Assembly (NCBI GenBank): GCA_964520885.1
Contig: CAZFQD010000101.1
Coordinates: 1-8,172, forward strand
Source: CAZFQD01 sp964520885
Lineage (GTDB): Bacteria > Bacillota > Clostridia > Oscillospirales > SIG519
Direction: 5' to 3'
Length of the DNA: 8,172 nt
Each line of letters starts with the position of its first letter. The first letter of the stretch is position 1. Positions 1 to 5,133 of the stretch are shown piece by piece. Position numbers and translations under genes: made by a program. The notes below the pieces were generated by a model. It saw nothing but the letters and a program-made list of their open reading frames with translations, made no database searches and had not been told where the DNA came from.

Positions 1-94
1 CTTTTTTATCTGCTTAAAAATTTTTAAAAAATGCTTGACTTTTAATAGTTAGTCATCTCGCTTTGGTTTTTATGGATAAATTTTTCAAATTTTA
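1..94. other. AT-rich non-coding left edge
   Basis: No open frame of useful length exists on either strand. A TTGACT at 35-40 looks like a -35 box, but nothing like a -10 follows at 16-18 nt. The segment is linked to the rest of the window only across the N gap at 212-311, so its true genomic position is uncertain. The whole gene-free stretch 1-646 otherwise holds the two hairpin-cluster repeats, the gap and an unremarkable spacer at 367-440. Confidence 0.6.
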
Positions 95-366
95 GTAATA
101 TACGGCTTAAAAGCCGTGTGATATAAATATTGATATACAACAAGTTGTAGATAAAAATATTTACCTTTTCTTAATACACCGCAGTGCATATCACACCGCT
201 TGCGGTATATCNNNNNNNNNNNNNNNNNNNNNNNNNNNNNNNNNNNNNNNNNNNNNNNNNNNNNNNNNNNNNNNNNNNNNNNNNNNNNNNNNNNNNNNNN
301 NNNNNNNNNNNACACGCCGTTAGGCGTATATCACAAATCCTGCAAGGGATTTATATCGTTGAAAAA
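95..366 (+). repeat. Hairpin-cluster repeat, copy A (interrupted by assembly gap)
   Basis: This is a degenerate first copy of the element seen intact at 441-625. Its left part has a GTGATAT-like heptamer (GTAATAT, 95-101), the hairpin ACGGCTTAAAAGCCGT (102-117) and a perfect GTGATAT (118-124). It then diverges (125-176), including a small hairpin around ACAACAAGTTGT. From 177 to 211 it is identical to 536-570 of copy B, and from 312 to 366 it is identical to 571-625. No coding function is apparent; the short frames across it are repeat translations. Confidence 0.85.
212..311. other. Assembly gap of 100 N
   Basis: Exactly one hundred ambiguous bases, the usual placeholder for a scaffold gap of unknown size. 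The base before the gap (211) corresponds to 570 in copy B and the base after it (312) corresponds to 571. Relative to copy B no repeat sequence is missing, so the real gap may be zero, may hide extra repeat units, or the join may be false. Confidence 0.99.
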
Positions 367-440
367 CCCCCAAAAAATACTATTCATATTATAATGATAA
401 AACAAGTTAATGTCAATGAAACTTGGTTTGTTTTATTTTA

Positions 441-625
441 GTGATATACGGCTTTTAAAGCCGTGTGATATATTTTGCTGTTAGCAAAATGTGATATCCG
501 TTCTACGCACGGGTGATATGATATAAATCCCCACGCACCGCAGTGCATATCACACCGCTTGCGGTATATCACACGCCGTTAGGCGTATATCACAAATCCT
601 GCAAGGGATTTATATCGTTGAAAAA
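441..625 (+). repeat. Hairpin-cluster repeat, copy B (complete), heptamer-punctuated
   Basis: Four direct GTGATAT heptamers (441-447, 465-471, 491-497, 513-519) alternate with hairpins ACGGCTTTTAAAGCCGT (448-464), a TTTTGCT/AGCAAAA stem (473-489) and CCGT/ACGG (498-512). The polarity then flips. Hairpins GCAC-CGCA-GTGC (535-546), ACCGC-TT-GCGGT (554-565) and ACGCC-GTTA-GGCGT (573-586) are followed by the reverse complement ATATCAC (547-553, 566-572, 587-593). A last hairpin AAATCC/GGATTT lies at 594-611. A 12-bp inverted repeat (520-531 with 605-616) encloses the second half. The element ends in GTTGAAAAA and abuts the tRNA terminator. Its function is unknown; it could be a non-autonomous mobile repeat or a structured RNA or DNA site. 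Confidence 0.85.
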
Positions 626-645
626 GCACGCTATGCGTGCTTTTT
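621..645 (-). terminator. Rho-independent terminator of tRNA-Arg
   Basis: Stem GCACGC (626-631) and GCGTGC (635-640) enclose a 3-nt loop and are flanked by A5 (621-625) and T5 (641-645). On the minus strand it begins two bases after the encoded CCA of the tRNA and ends in a U tract, so it terminates the tRNA transcript. The symmetric A/T tracts could also stop plus-strand transcription. Confidence 0.9.
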
Positions 646-646
646 C

Positions 647-723
647 TGGCGTGCCCGAAGGGATTCGAACCCCCGACCCTTTGGTTCGTAGCCAAATACT
701 CTATCCAGCTGAGCTACGGGCAC
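647..723 (-). tRNA. tRNA-Arg (anticodon ACG)
   Basis: On the minus strand the acceptor stem GTGCCCG (723-717) pairs with CGGGCAC, followed by discriminator G and an encoded CCA (649-647). The D arm is GCTC/GAGT-like. The anticodon stem TTTGG/CCAAA encloses loop CTACGAA, giving anticodon ACG (plus-strand 687-689). The T arm carries the canonical TTCGAAT loop. The length is 77 nt with CCA. A34 is presumably deaminated to inosine so that it reads CGU, CGC and CGA codons, as is known for this isoacceptor. It is a single-gene unit with a promoter upstream and a terminator directly after CCA. Confidence 0.97.
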
Positions 724-736
724 ATTTATGATTTGT

Positions 737-765
737 ATATTAGCATAAATTACAAAAAAAATCAA
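737..765 (-). promoter_or_regulatory. Sigma-A promoter of tRNA-Arg
   Basis: Read on the minus strand: -35 TTGATT (765-760), a 17-nt spacer and -10 TAATAT (742-737), with an upstream TG forming an extended -10 (TGCTAATAT). The predicted start is near 730, a few bases before the tRNA 5' end. This is the best-matching promoter in the window. Confidence 0.75.
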
Positions 766-828
766 TAGATAAAAAAAATAAAGGATTTTATTTTTTTTTT
801 TGTATATATATTAATATATAAAAAAATG

Positions 829-847
829 TGTTAAAATACTATATAAT
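829..847 (+). promoter_or_regulatory. Candidate promoter region for the flavin oxidoreductase gene
   Basis: An extended -10 (TG, one base, then TAAAAT at 832-837) and a perfect TATAAT (842-847) lie 32-50 nt before the start codon. Neither has a convincing -35 box at 16-18 nt; upstream DNA is T-rich and then alternating TA. One of the two is probably the -10 of the gene at 879. Confidence 0.4.
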
Positions 848-878
848 AATTATATTTTTAAAAAGGGGAAAAATTATT

Positions 879-1454
879 ATGAAAGTTGTTGCAATTAATG
901 GAAGCCCACATAAAAATGGAAATGTTGCTTTTATGTTAAACTATATTGGCGAAAAACTTACCGATTTGGGAGTTGAATTTAAAATTATTAGTGCTATGGA
1001 GGCTGTTTTGTCTGCTAAAACTCCTTTTTGCACCGCATGTAGTTCTCCGTGTTCTAAAATTTGCTATCAAGGAACAAAATTAGAAATTGCCTTTGAGGAT
1101 TTAGCAAATGCTGATTTTGTTATATTGGCAAGTCCTGTTTATTTTGGCACAGTATCTGCTCAATTAAAAGCCTTTTTTGATAAAACAAGATGGATAAGAC
1201 AAAATAAATTATTAATAAATAAGCACGGGGCCGCAATTAGCATTGGTGCCGCAAAATACGGTGGTCAAGAAACTACTTTGCGGGCATTACACGATATGAT
1301 GTTGGTGCATGGAATGAGTATTGTTGGCGACGGTAGTTTTGAAAGCGGTGCAGGACATCACGGTGTTTGTGCTTCTTTACCTATTAAAGATGACCATAAT
1401 GCGTTTGCAAGAGCAAATGCACTTGTGGAGAGAATTAAATTAATTAACAAATAA
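879..1454 (+). CDS. Flavodoxin-fold NAD(P)H-dependent oxidoreductase
   Basis: This 191-aa protein of the flavodoxin-like / NADPH-dependent FMN reductase superfamily is expected to bind FMN and move electrons from NAD(P)H to a small acceptor; the physiological substrate is not readable from sequence. It starts with a beta strand and the FMN phosphate loop GSPHKNGN (residues 8-15), followed by SPVYFGTVSAQLKAFFDK (85-102) at the isoalloxazine site and YGGQET (127-132). Four cysteines (51, 54, 58, 62) form CTACSSPCSKIC, resembling the cysteine cluster of iron-sulfur flavoproteins. The ATG at 879 is chosen over an upstream in-frame ATG at 828 because AAAAGGGG (861-868) sits 10 nt before it and the FMN-loop strand begins there. 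The protein appears cytosolic with no signal peptide. The stop codon lies inside a heptad repeat. It is a probable stand-alone metabolic gene ahead of dgt. Confidence 0.87.
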   Translation: MKVVAINGSPHKNGNVAFMLNYIGEKLTDLGVEFKIISAMEAVLSAKTPFCTACSSPCSKICYQGTKLEIAFEDLANADFVILASPVYFGTVSAQLKAFFDKTRWIRQNKLLINKHGAAISIGAAKYGGQETTLRALHDMMLVHGMSIVGDGSFESGAGHHGVCASLPIKDDHNAFARANALVERIKLINK

Positions 1455-1524
1455 CAATTAAATTGCAAATAAATTAACAAGTAACAAGTAACAATTAAAG
1501 AGTTGAGTGAAAAGAGTTGAATTT
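1446..1524 (+). repeat. Heptad (7-nt period) tandem arrays
   Basis: Units AACAAAT and AACAATT (1446-1459) span the stop codon of the upstream gene. After a 16-nt break, AACAAGT twice and AACAATT (1476-1496) run in register into AAAGAGT, TGAGTGA, AAAGAGT and TGAATTT (1497-1524). The units are non-identical but keep strict 7-nt spacing. Similar arrays occur at 2640, 2767, 2953 and 5224. Confidence 0.75.
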
Positions 1525-1525
1525 T

Positions 1526-1555
1526 TGTCATTGCGAGAGAAACGTGGCAATCTCA
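1526..1555 (+). repeat. Short interspersed REP-like element (TGTCATTGCGAG type)
   Basis: It begins TGTCATTGCGAG and ends GGCAATCTC. ATTGC and GCAAT pair as an imperfect hairpin around a short centre. It has the same layout as the TGTCATTCTGAG...GAATCTC elements at 2733 and 2877. This type of element is, to my knowledge, dispersed in many unrelated bacterial genomes. Confidence 0.6.
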
Positions 1556-1560
1556 TCTAA

Positions 1561-1583
1561 TCAAAGAAAATGGCTTTTTTACC
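1561..1583 (+). repeat. Partial copy of dispersed AAAGAAAATGG element
   Basis: Positions 1563-1583 match 5200-5220 at 19 of 21 bases. The first 15 bases match the minus strand of 2803-2817. It is therefore a short third member of the repeat family that brackets the accessory genes. Confidence 0.5.
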
Positions 1584-1586
1584 AAA

Positions 1587-1614
1587 ATTCCTCATTCCTC
1601 ATTCCTCATTCCTA
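1587..1614 (+). repeat. Four-unit ATTCCTC heptad array
   Basis: ATTCCTC occurs three times in perfect tandem, followed by ATTCCTA. The array ends about 10 nt before the dgt Shine-Dalgarno sequence. A related CTCCTCATTCCTAAT lies just before dnaG (5255-5269). Confidence 0.85.
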
Positions 1615-1636
1615 ATAAAAGAAAGGAACATTTCCT

Positions 1637-2641
1637 ATGACCATTCGTGAGCAAACTGAGAAAATTGAAAAAGATACCCTTTCCCCTTTTGCTGTGCTAA
1701 GTTGTAATACCAAAGGCAGAGCAAGGCAGGAAGAACCTTGCGATTTAAGAACCGCCTTTCAGCGCGATAGAGATAGAATTATTCATTGCAAAGCATTTAG
1801 GCGATTAAAACATAAAACGCAAGTGTTTTTATCCCCCGAGGGCGACCATTACAGAACAAGGCTAACTCATACATTAGAGGTTTCTCAAATTGCAAGAACC
1901 ATTGCAAGAGCTTTACGATTAAACGAGGATTTAAGCGAAGCTATTGCATTAGGACACGATTTAGGGCATACCCCTTTTGGACACGCAGGAGAAAATGCCT
2001 TGCGAGAGGTTTGCAGTTTGGGGTTTGACCATAATTTGCAAAGTGTGAGGGTTGTTGAAAAGTTGGAAAAGGCTAGAAAAGGCTTAAATTTAACCGCTGA
2101 AGTTTTAGACGGCATTGCAAATCACACATGGGCAGGTAACCCGTCCACATTAGAGGGGCAAATTGTTCGCTTTGCCGATGTAATAGCATACATAAATCAC
2201 GATATTGACGATGCTTTCAGAGCAGAAATACTAACAAATAACAATTTCCCAAAAGAATTTGTTAAAATTTTAGGGGATGGACATAGTAAAAGACTTTCAA
2301 CTATGGTTCACAGTGTAATTAATTCAAGTTTAGATAAAAACTTTATAACAATGCAAGAGGATATTTTAGAAGCTCTTTTAGCACTTAAAGATTTTATGTT
2401 TAAAAATGTATATTTTAATTCGGCGGCAAAAACAGAAGAAGGAAAAGTTGCTGAATTAGTAAAATCATTATATAATTACTTTATGGAAAACGGCGAAAAA
2501 ATCCCACAGGAATATTTAGAAATATTAATGTGCGAGGGGCAAGAGCGAGCCGTTTTAGATTACATTTCAGGTATGACCGATAGATATGCTGTGGCAGTTT
2601 TTTCGGAAATATATGTACCAAAGACTTGGCAAAGACTTTAA
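1637..2641 (+). CDS. dgt: dGTP triphosphohydrolase-like HD-domain protein
   Basis: Hydrolyses dGTP or other dNTPs to the nucleoside and triphosphate, helping to set dNTP pools; it is a cytosolic metal-dependent enzyme. At 334 aa it has the length of the shorter Dgt-like class, well below the roughly 500 aa of E. coli Dgt. Visible signatures are HCKAFRRLKHKTQVF (residues 50-64), RTRLTHTLEV (73-82, metal ligand H78), LGHDLGHTPFGHAGE (105-119, H107/D108 plus H111 and H116), FDHNLQS (130-136) and FADVIAY (179-185, D181). Together these give the H...HD...D metal set. AAAGG at 1622-1626 lies 10 nt before the ATG. Placement near dnaG and rpoD is usual in Clostridia, although here two extra genes intervene. 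The stop TAA is the first part of a heptad array. No separate promoter was recognised in the repeat-filled upstream gap. Confidence 0.93.
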   Translation: MTIREQTEKIEKDTLSPFAVLSCNTKGRARQEEPCDLRTAFQRDRDRIIHCKAFRRLKHKTQVFLSPEGDHYRTRLTHTLEVSQIARTIARALRLNEDLSEAIALGHDLGHTPFGHAGENALREVCSLGFDHNLQSVRVVEKLEKARKGLNLTAEVLDGIANHTWAGNPSTLEGQIVRFADVIAYINHDIDDAFRAEILTNNNFPKEFVKILGDGHSKRLSTMVHSVINSSLDKNFITMQEDILEALLALKDFMFKNVYFNSAAKTEEGKVAELVKSLYNYFMENGEKIPQEYLEILMCEGQERAVLDYISGMTDRYAVAVFSEIYVPKTWQRL

Positions 2642-2681
2642 CAAGTTGAAAGTGGAAAGTGGAAAGTGGAAAATGAAAAAT
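2640..2681 (+). repeat. Six-unit heptad array starting in the dgt stop codon
   Basis: In-register 7-mers AACAAGT, TGAAAGT, GGAAAGT (twice), GGAAAAT and GAAAAAT begin with the last two bases of the dgt TAA. The same TGAAAGT/TGAAAAT units occur on the opposite strand at 5224-5244. The array runs directly into the REP-like hairpin at 2681. Confidence 0.8.
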
Positions 2682-2709
2682 TGTAGGGAACGCATTGTAT
2701 GCGTTCCGA
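2681..2709 (+). repeat. REP-like hairpin with GTAG leader, left copy
   Basis: TTGTAGG leads into a perfect 9-bp stem GGAACGCAT/ATGCGTTCC (2687-2695, 2699-2707) with a TGT loop, followed by GA. A GTAG tetranucleotide just 5' of a hairpin is the hallmark of REP sequences mobilised by RAYT (REP-associated tyrosine) transposases. There is no U tract, so it is not an obvious terminator, although it could protect the dgt mRNA 3' end. An inverted relative lies at 5134-5163. Confidence 0.65.
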
Positions 2710-2732
2710 GTTGAAAATAAATAGAAATGACC

Positions 2733-2760
2733 TGTCATTCTGAGTTTGCGAAGAATCTCA
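2733..2760 (+). repeat. Short interspersed repeat (TGTCATTCTGAG...GAATCTC)
   Basis: TGTCATTCTGAG (2733-2744) and CGAAGAATCTC (2749-2759) are separated by four bases; ATTCT and AGAAT can pair. A longer, rearranged copy is at 2877-2945. Confidence 0.65.
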
Positions 2761-2766
2761 AAAATT

Positions 2767-2794
2767 AACAATTAACAGGGAACAATTAACAATT
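2767..2794 (+). repeat. Four-unit AACAATT heptad array
   Basis: AACAATT, AACAGGG, AACAATT and AACAATT follow each other without gaps. A three-unit relative (AACAATT, AACAGCG, AACAATT) is at 2953-2973. The stretch 2642-3045 between dgt and the next gene contains no gene and consists largely of such repeats. Confidence 0.75.
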
Positions 2795-2800
2795 TATGTA

Positions 2801-2855
2801 TCAAAGCCATTTTCTTTATTTTATTTTTTCTTTCTTGTCTTTGATAAATGAACAA
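2801..2855 (-). repeat. Inverted repeat bracketing the accessory genes, left copy
   Basis: The 25 bases 2831-2855 are the exact reverse complement of 5174-5198. After a 12-nt insertion relative to the right copy, a further 10 bases (2809-2818) match 5199-5208 in inverted orientation. The family core on the minus strand starts TTGTTCATTTATCAAAGAC. It lies upstream of the first accessory gene. Confidence 0.85.
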
Positions 2856-2983
2856 TTTCGGTTGTTGTTCCGTTCCTGTCATTCTAAGTCGACACCGCAG
2901 TGTCGTTCTGAGGCGTGTCCCGCCGAAGAATCTCCGAAGAATCTCTAAAATGAACAATTAACAGCGAACAATTTCGGTTGTTG
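2850..2983 (+). repeat. 18-nt direct repeats flanking a REP-like insert
   Basis: GAACAATTTCGGTTGTTG occurs identically at 2850-2867 and 2966-2983, 116 nt apart. The second copy continues into a small hairpin GTTGC-TAC-GCAAC (2980-2992). The segment between them contains the composite TGTCATTCTAAG element and a three-unit heptad array (2953-2973). Confidence 0.8.
2877..2945 (+). repeat. Composite REP-like element with nested hairpins
   Basis: TGTCATTCTAAG is followed by hairpin CGACAC-CGCA-GTGTCG, a second start CGTTCTGAG, hairpin GGCG-TGTCC-CGCC, and then an 11-nt tandem duplication CGAAGAATCTC (2924-2934 and 2935-2945). It looks like a TGTCATTCTGAG...GAATCTC element enlarged by insertion and duplication. 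The string ACACCGCAGTG (2892-2902) is also found at 176-186 in hairpin-cluster copy A. Confidence 0.65.
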
Positions 2984-3051
2984 CTACGCAACCAAAATAT
3001 ATTAATAATAATTAAAAATTATCAATTTTATTTAATGAAAGAAGAGTGGAA

Positions 3052-3837
3052 ATGATATTTAATGAACAAGGGTTTTTAAGTTTAGAAATGGAAACAATAT
3101 CAAATAATATATATAATGAAAATAAAACTTTATTTGATTTTTGGTATAAGTTAAATAAATTTTCTGTAAAAATAATGTTTGATTTAAAAATATTAGATAA
3201 TGATGATCAACAAATAATTGGAGTGCAGTTATTTTCAAAAATATCCAGAGGTTTTCAAACTATAGTATTGCTATATAAAAATGGGCTCAATACAGAAGCT
3301 AAAATAATTTTAAGAACAATAATTGAAACTCTTTACATCCTTAAATCAATAACAGAAAAATTAGAGTATGCAAAAGATTTTTATTATTCCTATTTAATAA
3401 ATAGTAAAAATTTAACTGAGGAAATTTTAAAAAATGAATTTAATGCTTTTGATAGTTTAATAGACAAATTAAAAATTGAAGATTTGGAAAAACTTAGAGA
3501 AGAAATTAAAACATTAAATGCTAAAAAAATAACAAAAAAAGAATGGGCTATTCGTTCTGGTTTAATGAAAAAATATCATTGTGCATATAAAGTGTTATGT
3601 TCAGATACACATCCAGATGTTAAAAATTTACAGCAAGAATTTTTAGATGTTGAAAAAGGTGAAATTATGTCAATTAATTTATTGCCTAAAACAAATGGAA
3701 TAAAGGAAGCATTTCGAACAGCTGGTTCAGTTTTGATTGATGGCTTAAAATGTGTTTGTGAATTAACAGAGATAGAATTTAATAAAGAATTTGAAAAAGA
3801 TATAAATGAAATTTATTTTTCTTATCCAGATTATTAA
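3052..3837 (+). CDS. Helical accessory protein, DUF5677-like
   Basis: A 261-aa cytosolic protein predicted to be almost entirely helical, with no signal peptide or membrane span. The segment VLLYKNGLNTEAKIILRTI (residues 72-90), where R88 is followed by E92, and a later Y...LCSDTHP segment (Y179 to P188) match my recollection of the DUF5677 family pattern (helix, R...E, then YxxxxSxxxH). That assignment is from memory and no function is established. The ATG at 3052 is preferred to an in-frame GTG at 3046 because AAAGAAG (3038-3044) is too close to the GTG. A weak TTGCTA, 17 nt, AATAAT promoter (2981-3009) lies upstream. The gene visibly has lower GC than dgt and dnaG. It precedes the peptidase gene by 102 bases on the same strand; an AT-only 7-bp hairpin (3843-3861) lies in that gap but is not a convincing terminator. 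Confidence 0.6.
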   Translation: MIFNEQGFLSLEMETISNNIYNENKTLFDFWYKLNKFSVKIMFDLKILDNDDQQIIGVQLFSKISRGFQTIVLLYKNGLNTEAKIILRTIIETLYILKSITEKLEYAKDFYYSYLINSKNLTEEILKNEFNAFDSLIDKLKIEDLEKLREEIKTLNAKKITKKEWAIRSGLMKKYHCAYKVLCSDTHPDVKNLQQEFLDVEKGEIMSINLLPKTNGIKEAFRTAGSVLIDGLKCVCELTEIEFNKEFEKDINEIYFSYPDY

Positions 3838-3939
3838 ACCACAATTCAACAATTTTGAATTTCATATATGAATTTTTAAAAAACAAAATATTGTTATTAT
3901 TTTAATTAATCAGAAAAAACATTTGAAGGAAATAAAATT

Positions 3940-5109
3940 ATGAAGAGATTTTCAAACCATTGTAGTGTTTCTGATGAGAAACAAAAACTATTTTTAGATA
4001 TGCTTATAACTCTTGAATGTCAGGTTGGAGAAAAAGCAACTTATAAGTTAATGTCCAATAATGGGTTATTTACTTATTCAATTACAGAACTAAATAATTC
4101 TGTAAAAAAAATGGCAAGCTTCATTGGATTAGAAAGCTATGCTTTTATAGTTATTCCAGATAAATTGAACAGTTCAAATTCCGGAAAAATTGAATTAGGA
4201 AATGATAGAGAAATTTTTATAAGTATATCTAAAGAAACCTTAAAAAATCACGAATCTACTTTGGCTACTCTTTCTCACGAAATAACTCATAAGTATATTC
4301 AAGTTAATAGTTTAACAAATAAATATAAAGGTTTAGAAGCTGAAATTTTTACTGATTTAACATCTGTATATATTGGATTTGGTTTATTAATGCTGGAAGG
4401 TTGCGAGGGTTGCAATTCAAAAATAGAGCAGCAATATAATGGAGACAGCACTATATATGAAGAAATTATTAAAGTGGGTTATATATGTGCAGACGAAATT
4501 GCATATATTTATTCTACAATATGTAGAATGCGGGGAATAACTAAAGAGAAAATGCTTGAAGGTTTTTCTTTTGAAGTTCAAAATCTAATTCTTAGAAACA
4601 ATTTATTAAAGGTTTTCCCAACTTTAAATGAACAAGAAAGAATTTTGAACGAAAAATTCGAAGAATACAACAATATTATCTCAAAAGTTATAACCCCCAT
4701 ATATCTTATTCAATTTATTTTAGATAAAGCAAGAATAAAATGGAAAAATGTTGAACAAGAGACATCAAAAATAATTATTGAGAATACCTTTAATCCAGTA
4801 TTGAAACAACTTTTATATGAAAAAAATATAATTTTGCTTGAAGAAATTAACAATTCTATACTATTTAATAATGAAATCAAAGTATTTGAACGAATAATTG
4901 AAAAGTGTTTTATTAAAGAATTTAATAATATTAATGCTTTTACATATTATTGTTTTAGATGTGGAGAAAAAAACGAAATAGCTATCAATAAGAGTACTCT
5001 GAATTTCAAATGTAACAAATGCGGGAAGATTATTTATATTAAAACAGATTTATTAGGTATCAAGACAAAAAAAACAATAAATGGAAATAAGAAGTGGAAA
5101 TTATTTTAA
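3940..5109 (+). CDS. Putative zinc metallopeptidase with C-terminal zinc ribbon
   Basis: This 389-aa protein contains LSHEITHKYI (residues 111-120), an HExxH zinc site with H113, E114 and H117. It is followed by LEAEIFTDLTSVYIGFG (132-148), where E135 or D139 could be the third ligand as in gluzincin-type peptidases. A region about GYICADEIAYIYSTICRMRG (180-199) is helical and looks conserved in style. The C-terminus holds two CxxC knuckles, CFRC (338-341) and CNKC (358-361), forming a zinc ribbon probably used for nucleic-acid or protein binding. No signal peptide is present, so it should act in the cytosol. AAGGA (3926-3930) lies 9 nt before the ATG. I do not recognise a characterised homolog. 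It is AT-rich like its upstream partner, and the pair probably forms one acquired unit. Proteolytic activity is inferred from the motif only. Confidence 0.68.
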   Translation: MKRFSNHCSVSDEKQKLFLDMLITLECQVGEKATYKLMSNNGLFTYSITELNNSVKKMASFIGLESYAFIVIPDKLNSSNSGKIELGNDREIFISISKETLKNHESTLATLSHEITHKYIQVNSLTNKYKGLEAEIFTDLTSVYIGFGLLMLEGCEGCNSKIEQQYNGDSTIYEEIIKVGYICADEIAYIYSTICRMRGITKEKMLEGFSFEVQNLILRNNLLKVFPTLNEQERILNEKFEEYNNIISKVITPIYLIQFILDKARIKWKNVEQETSKIIIENTFNPVLKQLLYEKNIILLEEINNSILFNNEIKVFERIIEKCFIKEFNNINAFTYYCFRCGEKNEIAINKSTLNFKCNKCGKIIYIKTDLLGIKTKKTINGNKKWKLF

Positions 5110-5133
5110 GTTATTTATTAATTTTCATTTATT

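Noticed and set aside
390..395. Perfect TATAAT as a plus-strand promoter
   Set aside because: No -35 box lies at 16-18 nt (the nearest TTGAAA is 25 nt away) and no gene lies downstream on that strand before the hairpin cluster.
441..625. Possible CRISPR array
   Set aside because: The repeated unit is only 7 nt, the intervening segments are palindromes rather than unique spacers, the unit switches strand midway, and no cas gene is present.
647..723. tRNA-Arg as an integration site for a mobile island
   Set aside because: No integrase gene and no duplicate of the tRNA 3' end are visible in the window; the tRNA is intact with its own terminator.
184..731. Short open frames through the hairpin-cluster repeats (184-441, 200-394, 543-731)
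   Set aside because: They run through N bases, palindromic repeats or the tRNA, lack ribosome sites, and translate linker repeats only.
828..878. Upstream ATG extending the flavin oxidoreductase by 17 residues
   Set aside because: The extension is AT-run translation overlapping the promoter-like sequence and contains the ribosome site for the ATG at 879.
2687..2707. Hairpin after dgt as a rho-independent terminator
   Set aside because: The stem is strong but no U tract follows; its GTAG leader and the inverted relative at 5134-5163 fit a REP-like element better.
1885..2957. Minus-strand frames opposite dgt and in the repeat region (1885-2115, 2481-2771, 2772-2957)
   Set aside because: They are antisense to a well-supported gene or made of intergenic repeats, with no recognisable protein features.
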